Positions 24,431-35,849 of a DNA stretch of 64,000 nt are shown piece after piece. The notes below the pieces were generated by a model, which was not told where the DNA came from, made no database searches, and saw only the letters and a program-made list of their open reading frames with translations. The position numbers and the translations under genes are program-made. The stretch's first letter is position 1. Each line of letters opens with the position of its first letter. This DNA comes from Parasponia andersonii (taxonomy: Eukaryota > Streptophyta > Magnoliopsida > Rosales > Cannabaceae), in NCBI GenBank assembly GCA_002914805.1, contig JXTB01000020.1:1260615-1324614 (forward strand), in the 5' to 3' direction.

Positions 24431-25179
24431 ATGTTAATTAATCTCTCTTAATTGGGGAAATTAGGGAGAACATTACATTTCAAAAAATATAATAAATTTA
24501 CGATACATCCATTTCCTATATATCACCGTATGATATTTTTTAAGAAAAATGCCACTTTGATGATAATAATTCTACTAGAAAGTTTAGTGGATCCAGTTAG
24601 AGGAACCTTTGATGATGGAGCTGGGACTCATGATTTCTCAAAAACTAATACAGAGATGGGAAGGATGACGTGGCAGTGGTTGAAGCGATTAGTAAGTCTT
24701 AATAATTGGAATCGTGGTTATAGGGAAGACAAAGTGAGAGAAGTAGAAGTCTCTCTCTCTCTCTTACTCTCTCGCTCTTTCTTTCTCTCCTTCCCTCTCT
24801 CTCTCTCTAAGTAAGTCTTAAAAATGGCTCTATAACTCTGACCAATCTTTTTTGAGAAGAAGGAAGAAAGGTAGGATTAGAAAATAAAAGTAAATAAAGA
24901 GAGAATACTTTTTCTATATTTCAATTTTGATTAATAAAGAAATGATGAGTTAGAAGAGTGGGTTTGGTAGTGATATGGTATCAACCTAGATGACTATATA
25001 TATATATTTATAATAGTAAATAGTAGCGGAAGTGTGAATGGAAAAAAAGGGTACGAGTGTGTCTAGAATAATGAAGAACATAGAAGAACTTTGCAGTATT
25101 GAAAAGATTCAACACTCATTAGAAATCATTCCTAGTCATAGTTTTTAACATTTTTCTCAATCAAATTATGCATAAATAA
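24431..25179. other. Intergenic, with (CT)n tract
   Basis: A chance open frame spans 24452-24814 and ends in a CT-rich tract at about 24752-24808. No protein family recognised in it. The remainder is AT-rich with a short TA run near 24995. Confidence 0.4.
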
Positions 25180-26000
25180 ACTAAATTAGTTTAATATATA
25201 AGGATTGGTTATTAGTAACTAATAGTGGTTAAAAAGTCTGGAAATCGGTCATCAACTTTGAACTTAGTTACCAAATTAGTAATTAGAAACTAAATGGCTC
25301 AATGAAAAGAAAAAAAAAAGAGTATCATGACATAATTTAGTAGTGGTACCCAGAAACTAGCGACCAAAGTGGTACTAATAATTTTTGTAACATTGATTAC
25401 TAGGCTGATAATTAGTAACTAGTAATTATTTTAGAAATTGTTTGTTATAATAGACATTATTTTCTAAGATGCTAGTTAATGTACCTTTTCTTGATCAGAG
25501 TCTATTTTCTTTTAAGTTATTACAAATTGTTGTATCAATAATTTGGATTTTGATCATCTCCTGAAAAATAAGAGAGATCTTGGATTTTTATTCTTTACCA
25601 GCAACCGAGCGACACTTTTGATATATATATTTTTTTAACAAGTTTGAGAGAAAGCATTTGTAGTGCTATATTCAAAATACCATTTTCATACATGATTTGA
25701 GAGAAAGTAGAACCAAAATATTAAGATTGATTTACCATAATGCATTGAGTCTATTTTTTTTTTAAAAAAAAAAAATTCATGTTTGACCATGTGATAATTT
25801 TTAGAATAATTAAAAATTCCAAAACTTTTAAATGAATAGTAATCTTGTAATCAATAACTAATAATTAGACTAGTAACTAGTCACTAAATTGTTTAGTAGT
25901 TATAAAAAAAATCAATAACTAAATTAGTAACAGGTAACTAGATTAGTTATTGGTAATTACTTTGGTTATCAGTAACTAAATTAGTGTGAATGGTAAATGG
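25180..26000. repeat. Degenerate TAACYAG heptamer array, left part
   Basis: Dense in phrases AGTAACTAG, GTAACTAAATTAG and TAATTAGTAACTAGTAATTA. Regular 7-base spacing is only local. The same phrase family resumes after the Tat element at 39959, so the array was one block of about 2 kb before the insertion. Confidence 0.65.
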
Positions 26001-26522
26001 TGTATAGGTCAAAAAATAGTTAGATAATTATAAGTCCAAATTAAATGGACCTTTACGACTATAATCAAGCCAAATAAGAAATGAGCTCATAAGGCCTAAC
26101 CCATGAAATTATCTCCAATATCTAAAGTCCAATTAACCAACTAGCTAAGGACTCTGCCCAAGACCTGATCCGACCATAACTAAAATGAGAGGCCCAAAAA
26201 ATCATAAAGATATCCTCAATCAAAATGATAACTGCCTTCTTCGACAGGTCTAAGAAGGCTTCTATAAGTAGGAATCAAAATGATACCCAAAGGTAGATCA
26301 ACTCAGAATAACCTATTATTGAATTCTCTCTCTTTCTTTCTCTCTCTCTGATTCACACTAGTGCTCACCCCTCAGATACAAAGATCTTTGAATTTATCTT
26401 CGAACCATTTAAGATATCTACATTCATCCATAGTCTACCAATAAGGCTCTACATCCAGATTTGTATTTCTGTTCATTAAATTCCTTATATACTTTATCAT
26501 ATTTATATCTTCTTAAATTGTA
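26001..26522 (+). mobile_element. 5' LTR of Tat element, 3' end deleted
   Basis: Colinear with 39144-39826 of the 3' LTR (AAAAAATAGTTAGATAATTA, GCCCAAGACC, GGCTCTACATC blocks), but the last 132 bases present in the 3' LTR and the primer binding site are missing. Gag leader sequence follows within 40 bases. The 3' LTR also has about 130 extra bases near 39375-39510 that this copy lacks. Confidence 0.75.
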
Positions 26523-26560
26523 CTTACAACAAAAGACGAAAGAGCATTATCAACAAAGCT

Positions 26561-27960
26561 ATGGCTGACTTTAGTGAGACACTTGACCTCTCAGCCCAGA
26601 TTGCAGCTCTCAGTACCTCAATGAATGAAAATTATGAAAGGATGGAAAGGCTTGAGGCAGAGAACACTGCCATGAGGACAGAGAATGTCGAGTAACTCTT
26701 GAGCATGGAATCGCTCTCCACCTAATCAACCATTGAGCAACCTTCACACGTTAGGGTTGCAGTCAACCCTATGCAACCTCTTGATGACTTTACTCCCATA
26801 GCAAATCATGGTGACCTATGAAAATTTGCACGAGATCTATCTACTTCCACTGGGTACTTCCAAACCCCAACTACTTTACCTAATCTAGGAAATTCAACTT
26901 TGAATGCAGGTAGACAATTGGTTGTACCTGAATAAACACATGAGAGTGCATTCAGACAATAATTGGCAATCGGATATACCCTGTAGGTTGCACTCGAATA
27001 GTAGCTTGCGATTGGACAGACACAATAGGATGCACTTGGACAACAAAATGCACTCAGACAGTAGCCTGTAGACCCATCAGGATGCACTTGAATAGCAGAG
27101 TGCACTAGAACAGTAGCCTGCAATTAGCAAGATACACTCAGACAATAAGGTGCATTTGGGCAATAGAATGCACGTAGATAACAGCCTATAAATGGACATT
27201 CCCAACAAAGTGCACTCAGACTTATCCAGCATTATGCAGCCCTATAGTAGCCTAATGATAATCCAGAGCTAACACATAAACTTGCTGAAATGGATGCACT
27301 CATCTAGAGGATCCCAGGGGTTCTAGCTCCTATAAAGAAGAGTGTGACTAGTTGTTATGTTGATTCCCCATTCGTTGATGAGATAGCCTTGGTAGAAATG
27401 CCACTAAAATTCAACTTCCCAAACATGAAGATGTTTGATAGGACTGCTGATCCAGATGACCACATCGCCCAATACAGACAGAGAATATTTACCGCAACCA
27501 TCCCACATGACTTAAGGGAAGCATGCATGTGTAAGGGGTTTGGTTCTAGCTTGATTAGACTAGCTCTCCAGTGGTATACAAACTTACTTAATAGTTCTAT
27601 TTGTTCTTTTGCTCAATTAACGGGTACTTTCATGAAGCAATTTGCTAGCAGCAGGAAATTAGAAAAGCAATCAGAGGACCTCTATAGTGTAGTTCATAAG
27701 AGAGGAGAAAATTTACGAGATTTTGTAGACCACTTTAACAAGGAAAAAGTCTTTATAACCAATTGCAACCAACTCATAGTAGTCTCATCTTTCTGCAAAG
27801 GACTCCACTGTGACTCTAACCTCTACAAGGAGAGGACTAAATATCCATGCAAAACCATGGAAGATGTTCTAGCCAAATCATGGGCATAAATCAAGTGGGA
27901 GAAGGATGAGGCTAACTACTACTACACGTCTCTCTCTTACTCACGAAGGGATATTCGAAG
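26561..27960 (+). pseudogene. Tat gag relic
   Basis: Opens with MADFSETLDLSAQIAALSTS and a coiled-coil-like ERMERLEAEN segment. Then comes a glutamine-rich repeat region full of TAG stops, and from about 27344 to 27889 an open frame of 181 codons with the Tat gag core: MFDRTADPDDHIAQYRQR, the ALQWYTNL motif, SFAQLTGTFMKQFASSRKLE, FNKEKVFI.NCNQ, and TKYPCKTMEDVLAKSWA. It is followed by a basic RRDIRRDSR tail. The protein would form the retroelement particle. The core frame is open but it cannot be made as a whole because of the upstream stops. Confidence 0.85.
26925..27230 (+). repeat. Q-rich short tandem repeat in Tat gag
   Basis: The phrase TGCACTCGGACAGTAG recurs in variants at a spacing near 21 bases about ten times. 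In frame it encodes repeats like ALGQQ and NALRQQ. At most CAG positions the second glutamine codon is now TAG, so the array is riddled with stops caused by single C-to-T changes. Confidence 0.65.
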
Positions 27961-28589
27961 GGACTCTCGAACAGATAGACGTTAGAACGATCGAAAAGCT
28001 GAACCCTACCTCCCCTCTTAGAAGAATTAAGAACAAAAGAAATGATGCATGCTAACCTTCCGAAATGGTAGTAAGGCCTAGAGATAGACCCAAGGTACCA
28101 GACTACATTCTTTTAATTACCTATATCGAAGTAGTGGCGACCAAAGAGACACAACTAAATGGTTTGAGTTCCATTGAGACCATGGACATGGCACGGATGA
28201 GTGCATCGCTCTCAAGCTCAAAATTGCCAACTTCCTAAAGCAAGGCCACCTCACAAACCTCCTTACTAATAAAGGAAAGAAGACGATGTAGCAATAAGGG
28301 GAAATAATGAACAACCAAAGAGAGCTAACTCCACCGGAGCCACTGTGTCACGAGCAAACAATCTACATAATCACAGGAAGATTAGAAGTAAGCAGAGTTA
28401 CCCACTCTATAGCAAAATGGCATACACGACAGAGTGCAAGACTAAAAAACCAAACAAGAAGAGAAGCTAAGTACCAACCCTGTTAAGTCATCAGCTTCTC
28501 AATATCTGAATCAACTAAGCTTCTTAACCCTCATCATGATGCACTAGTTATTTCTTTATATATTGTTAACTATTTTTCAAACAATATTT

Positions 28590-28920
28590 TTTTTTTGATA
28601 ATGGTAGTTCTGCTAATGTCTTATTTCTTAGTGCCCTTAGGGAAATAAAGATAGCAGAATCCAACATCACTAGGAGATCCACTGTCCTCATCGGATTTAT
28701 TAGCGAACATAAAAGCACCCTTGGCGAAATCGTGCTCCAAGTGTATGCCGAAGGAGTCAACCTTTACACTAAGTTCCTATTGATGGAGTCTCCCTTAGCA
28801 TACAATATGATATTGGGAAGGTGATTGATCCATGAGATGGAGGAAATACCTTCAACATATCACCAAGTCCTAAGGTTTCCAACCAAATGGGGAGTAAAAG
28901 AAATCGAAGGGCAATAAAAA
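28590..28920 (+). pseudogene. Tat protease relic
   Basis: Translation gives DNGSSANVLFLSALREIKIA, then TRRSTVLIGF, GEIVLQVYAEGVNLYTKFLL and SPLAYNMILGR: the aspartic protease of Tat/Athila-type gypsy elements, with the active-site DTGSSA now DNGSSA. A stop follows the ILGR block. The sequence from 27961 to 28589 between gag core and protease is decayed coding sequence with no clear motif. Confidence 0.7.
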
Positions 28921-29199
28921 GATTCCAGAGATTGCTATCAAACCACCATGGAAGGGAAACCTACCTAGTTATAGCAATTACAACAACAAACTCCTTCCGA
29001 ACCTAATCCTAATCAAATAAACATGGAGGAGTCGAAGTCCAAATCCACCTAGACTATCTTGATCACAAGGTCCAAATAGGAGCTAAACTCACTCCTACAT
29101 TAAGGGAGAAGATGATACTATTCCTCAAAAAACACTATGACTGCTTTGCATAGTCACACACTGATATGACTGGTTTCAATCCAGAACTCGCGATGCACT

Positions 29200-30430
29200 A
29201 GTTGCAGGTCGATCTTGATTACCCACCTGTAAAATAGAAAAAGAGGAGGTTTGCTATAGAGAGAAACAAGATCATAAATGAAGCAATACATAAGCTTATC
29301 AACATAGGATCAGTCTGAGAGAATGGTAAATGGTGAGTCTGCATTGACTTTACTGACCTCAACAAAGTATGCCCCAAAGACTCATTCCCCTTATCGCACA
29401 TTGACATACTTGTAGATAGCATGAACTCCTTAGTTTCATAGATGCATTCTTTGGGTATAATTAAATCTTAATGTATCTAGATGACCAAGAGAAGACAATA
29501 TTTGTGACCGAGTGCAGTATATTTTTCTATAAGGTCATGTTATTCGGCCTAAAGAATGCAGGACAACCTACCAACGACTTATTAATAAAATTTTTTCCAA
29601 CATGCTTGGTAAGACAATGGAGGTATACATAGATGACATGCTCGTGAAGTCTTTCTTGGTAGAAGAATATGTAGCCCACCTGGAAGAGTCATTCAAAGAG
29701 CTCCAAAGGTATAATATGAAACTTAATCCTTCTAAATGCTCTTTTGGTGTGTCCCTGGGGAAATTCCTAGGATACCTAATCACCTAGTGAGGAATTGAGG
29801 CTAACCTAGATCAGAGTCAATCTGTCCTTGGAATACCATCACCTACTTATATCAAGGATGTTTAGAAACTTGTAAGCAGAATTGTGGCACTCAACAGTTT
29901 CATATCAAAATCCTCAGAACGTTGCCATCTTTTCTTTAAAGCTTTGCATAATTTTAGAACTTTTGAATGGACACCAGCATGTGAGGAAGTACTAAAGCAA
30001 TTGAAGGAATACTTGAACAACTCACCTCTCTTCTCAAAGTCAAAAGAAGGAAAGATGCTTTTCATCTACTTGGCAATCTCTAAAACTGTAGTCAGCGTAG
30101 TCCTAGTATGAGAGGAATAAGGAAACAACACCTAATCTACTATGTAAGTAGAACTTTACTAGATGCTGAGTCGAGGTATTGCCAACTAGAAAAGCTAGCT
30201 CTTGCCATGATAGTAGCTGTAAGAAAGCTCCAACATTACTTCCAATGCCACTCCATCATAGTACTTAGTATATTCCCACTCAAGTCCATCTTCCATAAAC
30301 TAGAACTCTCTGGCCGATTGGCCAAATGGGTAGTAGAACTCAGTGAACATAAATATCCTTTAAACCACAAACAACCCTTAAATCTCAGGTATTAGTTGAT
30401 TTTATAGTAGATTTTGCTCCTAACACTCAT
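29200..30430 (+). pseudogene. Tat reverse transcriptase and first RNase H relic
   Basis: In shifting frames: IDFTDLNKVCPKDSFPL (RT palm entry, the DLN.ACPKD motif), the catalytic VYIDDMLVKS near 29625, KLNPSKCSFGV, KFLGYLIT, the linker FISKSSERCHLFFKAL, then RNase H with LIYYVSRTLLDAESRY, LEKLALAMIVAVRKLQHYF and LSGRLAKWVVELSE. The last residues (SQVLVDFIVDFAPNTHE) lead directly into the solo LTR insertion. There are more than ten stops or frame changes. Confidence 0.85.
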
Positions 30431-30457
30431 GAACATGCAAAAAAAATAGTTATTATG

Positions 30458-31781
30458 TGTTGACCTATGTGACTTTCAATCTTATCTTATTTTGATAATA
30501 ACAAAGTTGTGATTTAGTTATTAATTACTGGCTTGAGTTTCTAGTTATGAAGTTGAAAAAGAAATTGATAAAACTCAAGAAATGAAATCCTCAAGAATAG
30601 AGTATCATTGAAAAACCTCGAAGGATGAAGATGAATGTGAAGAATCAAGATTCAAGACCAAGTCTAAATAGATTAAAATTTATTTCCTAGTCTTGTACTT
30701 GATTTATTGCATTGCACAAAATATTTTCTTTGATGTGGCACAAAAATCTTTCAAATTATTTTTCAAACAAATCTTTAAAGAATTAGCTAAACTTTAAATC
30801 CATTGATTATTTGAAAATAAATATCATTTCTAATCTAGCCCAAATATTCTAAAAAGTACATTTTCTTAATGTTAAAAATGTTTTGAAAAAGGAAGTTTTA
30901 AGAATGATCAAATTAGTTAGAAGAGACAAAAAAATTTGGTTTCTGACTAATTTCTGGTCGACCAAAATAAAGGCAAAAAATGGCCGTTGGAGCTGAACTG
31001 GTGTATCGGACCCCAACGGCTAGTTTTTTGGTCGACCAAAATTTTGGCAGCAAGATACCAACGGTTGAAAATAGCTAGTTTTTAAAGATGCCTTTAAATA
31101 GAGTCAAGTTTGATGACTTAGAGAGAGAGAATACGAACCTATATTCATACCCTATCAGTTTCTAAGTGCAAAAGTTCTCTTTGACTGAACTATAACTTTT
31201 AAATCCATTTGAGCCATTCCTAGAGCATCATTTGTGCATTGTTCTCAAATCACCTAAGCTTATCTTGTATTATTTCTTTGAGAGGTGATTCTTTGAGTAA
31301 GCATTCACTTGTATTTTCATAAAAAACATTATTGAGAGGTGAGGTTGGCACTGGAGTTACAAATAACCCGGTATAGGTGGAGTTGATACTGGATTCTAAA
31401 CAATCCGTGGTTAGGCATAATAGAGCTGGATTCAAGACTATTGTAAAGGCTTGGGTGTACCTAAGAAGAAATTACTCTGGTTGTACAAGAGGTCGTTCAA
31501 GCCCATAATCTTGATCCGATAGTGGAAAGCTCCAAGCAAGTTGCGGAAAGCTAGGGACGCAGACAAATTATCGAATTTTTTGAACCTCGTAAAAATAGCA
31601 TTTGCATCTCTCTATCCATATCTCTTTAATTTATTTACTTTGATATTGTGTTTATTTATTTGCTATTTTTACTTGCTTCATTTATTATTTGCTCAATTTT
31701 GTTACTTAGTTCAAAAAGTTTGTAAAAGTCTTAAAAACCCAATTCACCTCCCCTCTTGGGTTAGCTATTCTTGGGACAACA
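30458..31781 (+). mobile_element. Solo copia LTR inside Tat element
   Basis: Starts TGTTGACCTATGTGAC, ends CTTGGGACAACA, and is flanked by the perfect direct repeat TTATG (30453-30457 and 31782-31786). The AATTCACCTCCCCTCTTGGG block near the end is common in plant copia LTRs. It separates the first RNase H from the second RNase H of the Tat element, so it is younger than that element. No copia coding sequence is present. A diverged fragment of the same family is at 2440-2965. Confidence 0.9.
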
Positions 31782-31786
31782 TTATG

Positions 31787-32240
31787 CATGATAGAAGGAG
31801 TCCAATCTGGCACGTGGACTTTGCACATGGATGACTCTAGCAATGTGAAAGAGAGCGGTTTAGGAATAGTCTTGACTTCAGCCAAAAGAGATGTACTTGA
31901 ACAATCAATATGATGTAGATTCAAAACTACCAACAACAAAGCTGAGTACGAGGCCTTGATAGCTTGACTTAACCTAGCCAAAGAAATGAATTTCAAATGC
32001 ATGATAGTCCACGGTGATTCCTAACTCATAGTCAACCAGATGAAAGGGAGCTACTAGGCTTGAGACAGAAAAATGACTTCTTACCTTACCAAGGTTAAGG
32101 AGCTGCAATTATACTTTGAGGAATTTTTAATACAATAAGTGCCAAGAGGAGACAACACAGATGCACTCACTAACCTTAGATCAGCCATCCAAATGACTCA
32201 GTCTAAGTTGATTCTCGTAGTCTACCTATAGTGGCCAGCG
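31787..32240 (+). pseudogene. Tat second RNase H (aRH) relic
   Basis: Starts right after the solo LTR. Pieced over frames it shows W-H-V-D-x-A, SNVK-SGLGIVLTS, the T-NNKAEYEAL-A-L-LAKEM motif and IVHGDS-LIVNQMKG, then DALTNLRSAIQMTQ. This is the additional RNase H module typical of Tat-group elements, located between the first RNase H and integrase. Several stops. Confidence 0.7.
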
Positions 32241-32399
32241 GCATGGAAGAGTGAGGAGCACCAAGTGTCCAGCCTAGTCGACAACAACTCATGGATGACT
32301 CTAATAATAAATTATCTCCAGCAAGATTTATTACAAAAGGATAGGAATAAAACTTGCCGAGTGAAAACCAAAGTAGCACACTTCACCATTATCAAAGGA

Positions 32400-33225
32400 A
32401 ATCTATGCAAATGATCCTTCTTCGGTCAATACCTAAGATGTATTAACCCTGTAGAGTCAAAATACATCCTTGGTGAGCTACATGAGGGAGAGTGTGACAA
32501 CTACTCAGGAAGAAAGAGCTTGGCAAATAGAGCCCTAATAGCAGGCTATTACTAGCCTACCATGAGGGTAGACTCCATGGAGTATGTTAAAAGATACAAT
32601 AAATGTCAAAGATTTGCCTAGGTATCACACCAACCACCAGAGAAACTCACTCCAATCATGTCCCCTTGGCCTTTCATGATGTGGGGGATGGACATTGTGG
32701 GCAAGCTTCTAACCACACTTGGATAAAAACCCTTCATGCTAACGGTCATAGACTACTTCACCAAATGGACCGAGGAGGAGTCCTTCCACCATATATAAGA
32801 TCACGAAATAAAGAATTTCATTTGGAAAAATGTGATATGCCAATATAGGATCCTGAAAGAGATCGTAACCGAAAATGGTTCATAGTTCATCACCACCGAC
32901 TTCCAAGACTTCTGTGAGTTTTGGAACATAAAGTTGAGTTTCTTAACACCAAGGTACTTGTAAGCAAACAAACAAGCAGAATCCTCCAACAAAACAACCT
33001 TGAATATGCTTAAGAAATGCCTAGAACAAGCAAAGAGATGATGGGCAGATGAACTTCCAAAAGTCTTATGGTCCTACCAAACAATAACAAGAACCTCAAT
33101 AGGAGAAACACTATTCTCCATTGTATTCAGAGCAGAAGTAGTCATCCTTACTTAAAGTGAAGTGCCAATGGCTTGATTTGAGTTCACGATAGACGAGCAA
33201 AACTGGAGAAACATCTGCACTAAAG
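32400..33225 (+). pseudogene. Tat integrase relic, N-terminal and catalytic part
   Basis: Reads LGELHEGECDNYSGRKSLANRA (zinc-binding region), YNKCQRFA, KLTPIMSPWPFMMWGMDIVG with the first catalytic Asp, IDYFTKWTEEE, EIVTENGS for the second motif (usually SDNG), and KQAESSNKT for the Glu region. Then ELPKVLWSYQTITRTSIGET. It ends at FEFTIDEQNWRNI, where unrelated inserted sequence begins. It is broken by stops. Confidence 0.8.
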
Positions 33226-33336
33226 CTTTTTCTCTTCTTTTGTCTACAAAATCTAGTTCATGCTCCATGGAAAAAAATTTTATCTAGAAAAAGCTAATTT
33301 TATCTAGAAAAAGCTTAATGGAAAAAAATGTAGAGT
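33226..33336. repeat. Short tandem duplication at insertion margin
   Basis: Contains TTTTATCTAGAAAAAGCT twice in a row with an AA spacer, and GGAAAAAAAT on both sides. It is not part of the integrase and may be filler DNA made when the neighbouring piece was inserted. Confidence 0.5.
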
Positions 33337-34832
33337 TGTTGGAAACAAATGCCCAATACCAAATTAACATTTATAATTACCTCCTAGTAACTAACTTAGC
33401 AAGTCTAGTAAAATCTAGAATTAACTAGTATAGCGGCAGGAAGGATCGATCTACAGAGATTGGATTTTAGATTAGTTGTTAAGTACAAAAATTATCATAA
33501 CCTAATTTTATCTAGGCATCAAAATTAAATGAATTTAAAATAAAATGAATAAAAATAAAGAGAAAAAGATTAAAGTATAAATAAAATATGGAAATTCATA
33601 TACACTAATGTACTAAGGGCATGATTTCTCCTAATTTCTCTTAAATTCATCAAATTAAGTAATTGCTAGCCTAATTCCATTCAATTCACTTCTTAATGGA
33701 CCTAATTTAATCTCATTTCCTCTCCCGAGTGCTGAATGAGATAAAATACCTAAGTACCTAAGTTGATATCTCTATCTAACCTAGTTGTCTAAGTACTTAT
33801 TAAGTTTTAGCCCTTATGAACTTCTCGGTGTTGACCTCTTCTCGGTCTCACAACAACCTAAACTATGTTTCTCAATTCCAGTTTATGAAATTAAATTCTC
33901 TCAAGTATCAAAATCACAACCTAAGTTCAACTAATTCATTGGCCACATAAATTAGAGGCAATAAGAAAGGAGAAAATATAAATGAATTAATAATGGAAAA
34001 TAAGTAAACAATTAACAAAATATGTAAAACAAAGTATAAAAAAAGGTACATCAAATCCTAAGATATAGACTCAATCCAAGCAAAGTAGAATCCATGGCTA
34101 ATCTCATAAAGAATCTCATAATTCCAAACAAATTATACAATATGCCCAATACAAAACTCTTTATGGAGGTGGAACTTCAAGCATCTTTCTCAAGTATTCT
34201 CTCCAAATTTCAGATTAAAACTCCCTCACTCTAGGATTTTTAGTTCTAAAAATTGTGCCTCCTATTCCAACTCTCCACACCTTGAAATGGAGGTTAAAGT
34301 ATGTATTTAAAAGGTACTAAGATGACCTAAGAAATGAAGAAATCTAACTATCTATTGGTATTAGATCAAGGATCAAAAATTGCACTTAAAGTTAGCCAAA
34401 AACGAGTGGACATATGGCTGTAAATTAGTGAAAAAGTAGCTTGTGCGCGTGCTAAAAAAATGCACTAGTACTACAGTACCCATTTCTGGCACTGCAGTGC
34501 CAGTGTCTCTAGTGCTGAGGCACCGTGGTGCCACTTTCTGGGCATCACGACGCTAATGCTCTAGAGCTAAAGCATTGCAGTGCCCTTTTTAGGCATCGTG
34601 GCATGTAACTGCTAGTCGAATAAAGATTTTTAGCTCTCTTTGATGCTCTAGGTCTCGGTTTGGCTATTAATGGCTTCATAAACTTATTTTTTTTAGTAGC
34701 ATACATACACTAAGCTTAATTTCTTATTTTCTATATTAAAATAGAAAGCAACATTAGAACAACACAAATGCATGAGAACTTATAATTATTTAAATTTGGA
34801 CAATACTTGATTTATGAGTAAAATACACACTC
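33337..34832. mobile_element. Unclassified insertion within Tat integrase, LTR-like ends
   Basis: About 1.5 kb of non-coding sequence interrupts the integrase frame: coding stops at 33225 and resumes at about 34838 in QYQQSVARYYSKN. The piece runs from TGTTGGAAACAAATGCCC to CACTCATCA. TG...CA ends and length suggest a solo LTR, but flanking bases (AGAGT left, ATATC right) do not match, so this is unproven. It contains GTATAGCGGCAGGAAGG, a phrase I associate with dispersed plant repeats, and a GC-richer segment at 34440-34620 with repeated GCACTGCAGTGCC-like palindromes. Confidence 0.5.
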
Positions 34833-35089
34833 ATCAATATCAACAAAGCGTAGCAAGATACTACAGCAAAAACATCCACATGTGGATATTTAGAGTTGGA
34901 GACTGGGTACTTCGAAGAGTTTTTCAAAATACAAAGGAAGCTAGAGTAGGCAAGCTTGCTCTAACATGGAAAGGCCCTTACTTAATCACCAACCTAATAG
35001 GACATAGTGTATACAAATTCCAGACAAAAGATGGACGTGACATCGACAATTGTTGGAATATAGTCCACCTAAAATGGTATCACTTTTAA
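34833..35089 (+). pseudogene. Tat integrase C-terminal domain
   Basis: Open to the stop: QQSVARYYSKNIHMWIFRVG, DWVLRRV, GKLALTWKGPYLITNLIG, HSVYKFQTKDG and NIVHLKWYHF. This is the usual end of the Tat polyprotein and marks the 3' end of pol. Confidence 0.8.
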
Positions 35090-35849
35090 ATCTTTCCTTT
35101 TCACTTTTTTGTTTTCTAGAAAGTTTTTAACTTAAGCATCGGAGAGCTAATGGTGGCAACGCTATCGGTTAGTCCCTAATGAATTTTTGTAGTCTTCCAT
35201 ACTTCGACAAAGAATATGCATCTCCAAAAATGGCAAGGAGAATTATAAAACTCCATCTCTCAGACATGTTTACTCTTTGAGTAAATACTGACTTAAGCAT
35301 CAGAGGACCAATGGTGGCAATACCATTAGTTGGTCCACTCACCCTGTTATTTCAAGAATCCATAGCATTACTTTCTTCCACAACAGTCTGAATGAAAAGA
35401 TTCAAAGAACCTCATTGATGGACTCCTTCATTAAGAACAATTAAATCAAGCAAAGCTATTTCGTAGATTGTAAAAAGGCAAGAAACTAAATATAAAAGAT
35501 GAGAGATATGTGGCATTCAAACATACATTGACTATAAGAACATATTCTTTTGTAATAATAAGACTACAAGTCTTAGACTTGAATAAAAGTCCTTTGGAGG
35601 ACACATTTCGCATCAGTATATAAACTACAAAGTACGGGAGAAGATAAATAAGTCTAAGTACAATTTTACAAGATTATACTTAGTCTGGGGATAAATGAGA
35701 ACATTAAGAAGCAACAAAAGCATAAGTAAATACTCGTCTAGTTCCAAACAACAAAAGAAAACAGAATAAGAAGGAAAGAAACATTGTACTAAAAAGATAT
35801 TACAGTAATCCAAAAAGTTTAAACATAATAAAAGATAGCTCAATCATCA
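35090..35849. other. Spacer after Tat pol
   Basis: Non-coding. It contains two similar segments with TAACTTAAGCATC.GAG and AATGGTGGCAA.. (near 35128 and 35290), a local duplication of about 160 bases. No recognisable gene. Confidence 0.4.

Noticed and set aside
24452..24814. 120-codon frame as a possible gene
   Set aside because: No family resemblance, no splice or promoter signals, and its end is a CT microsatellite.
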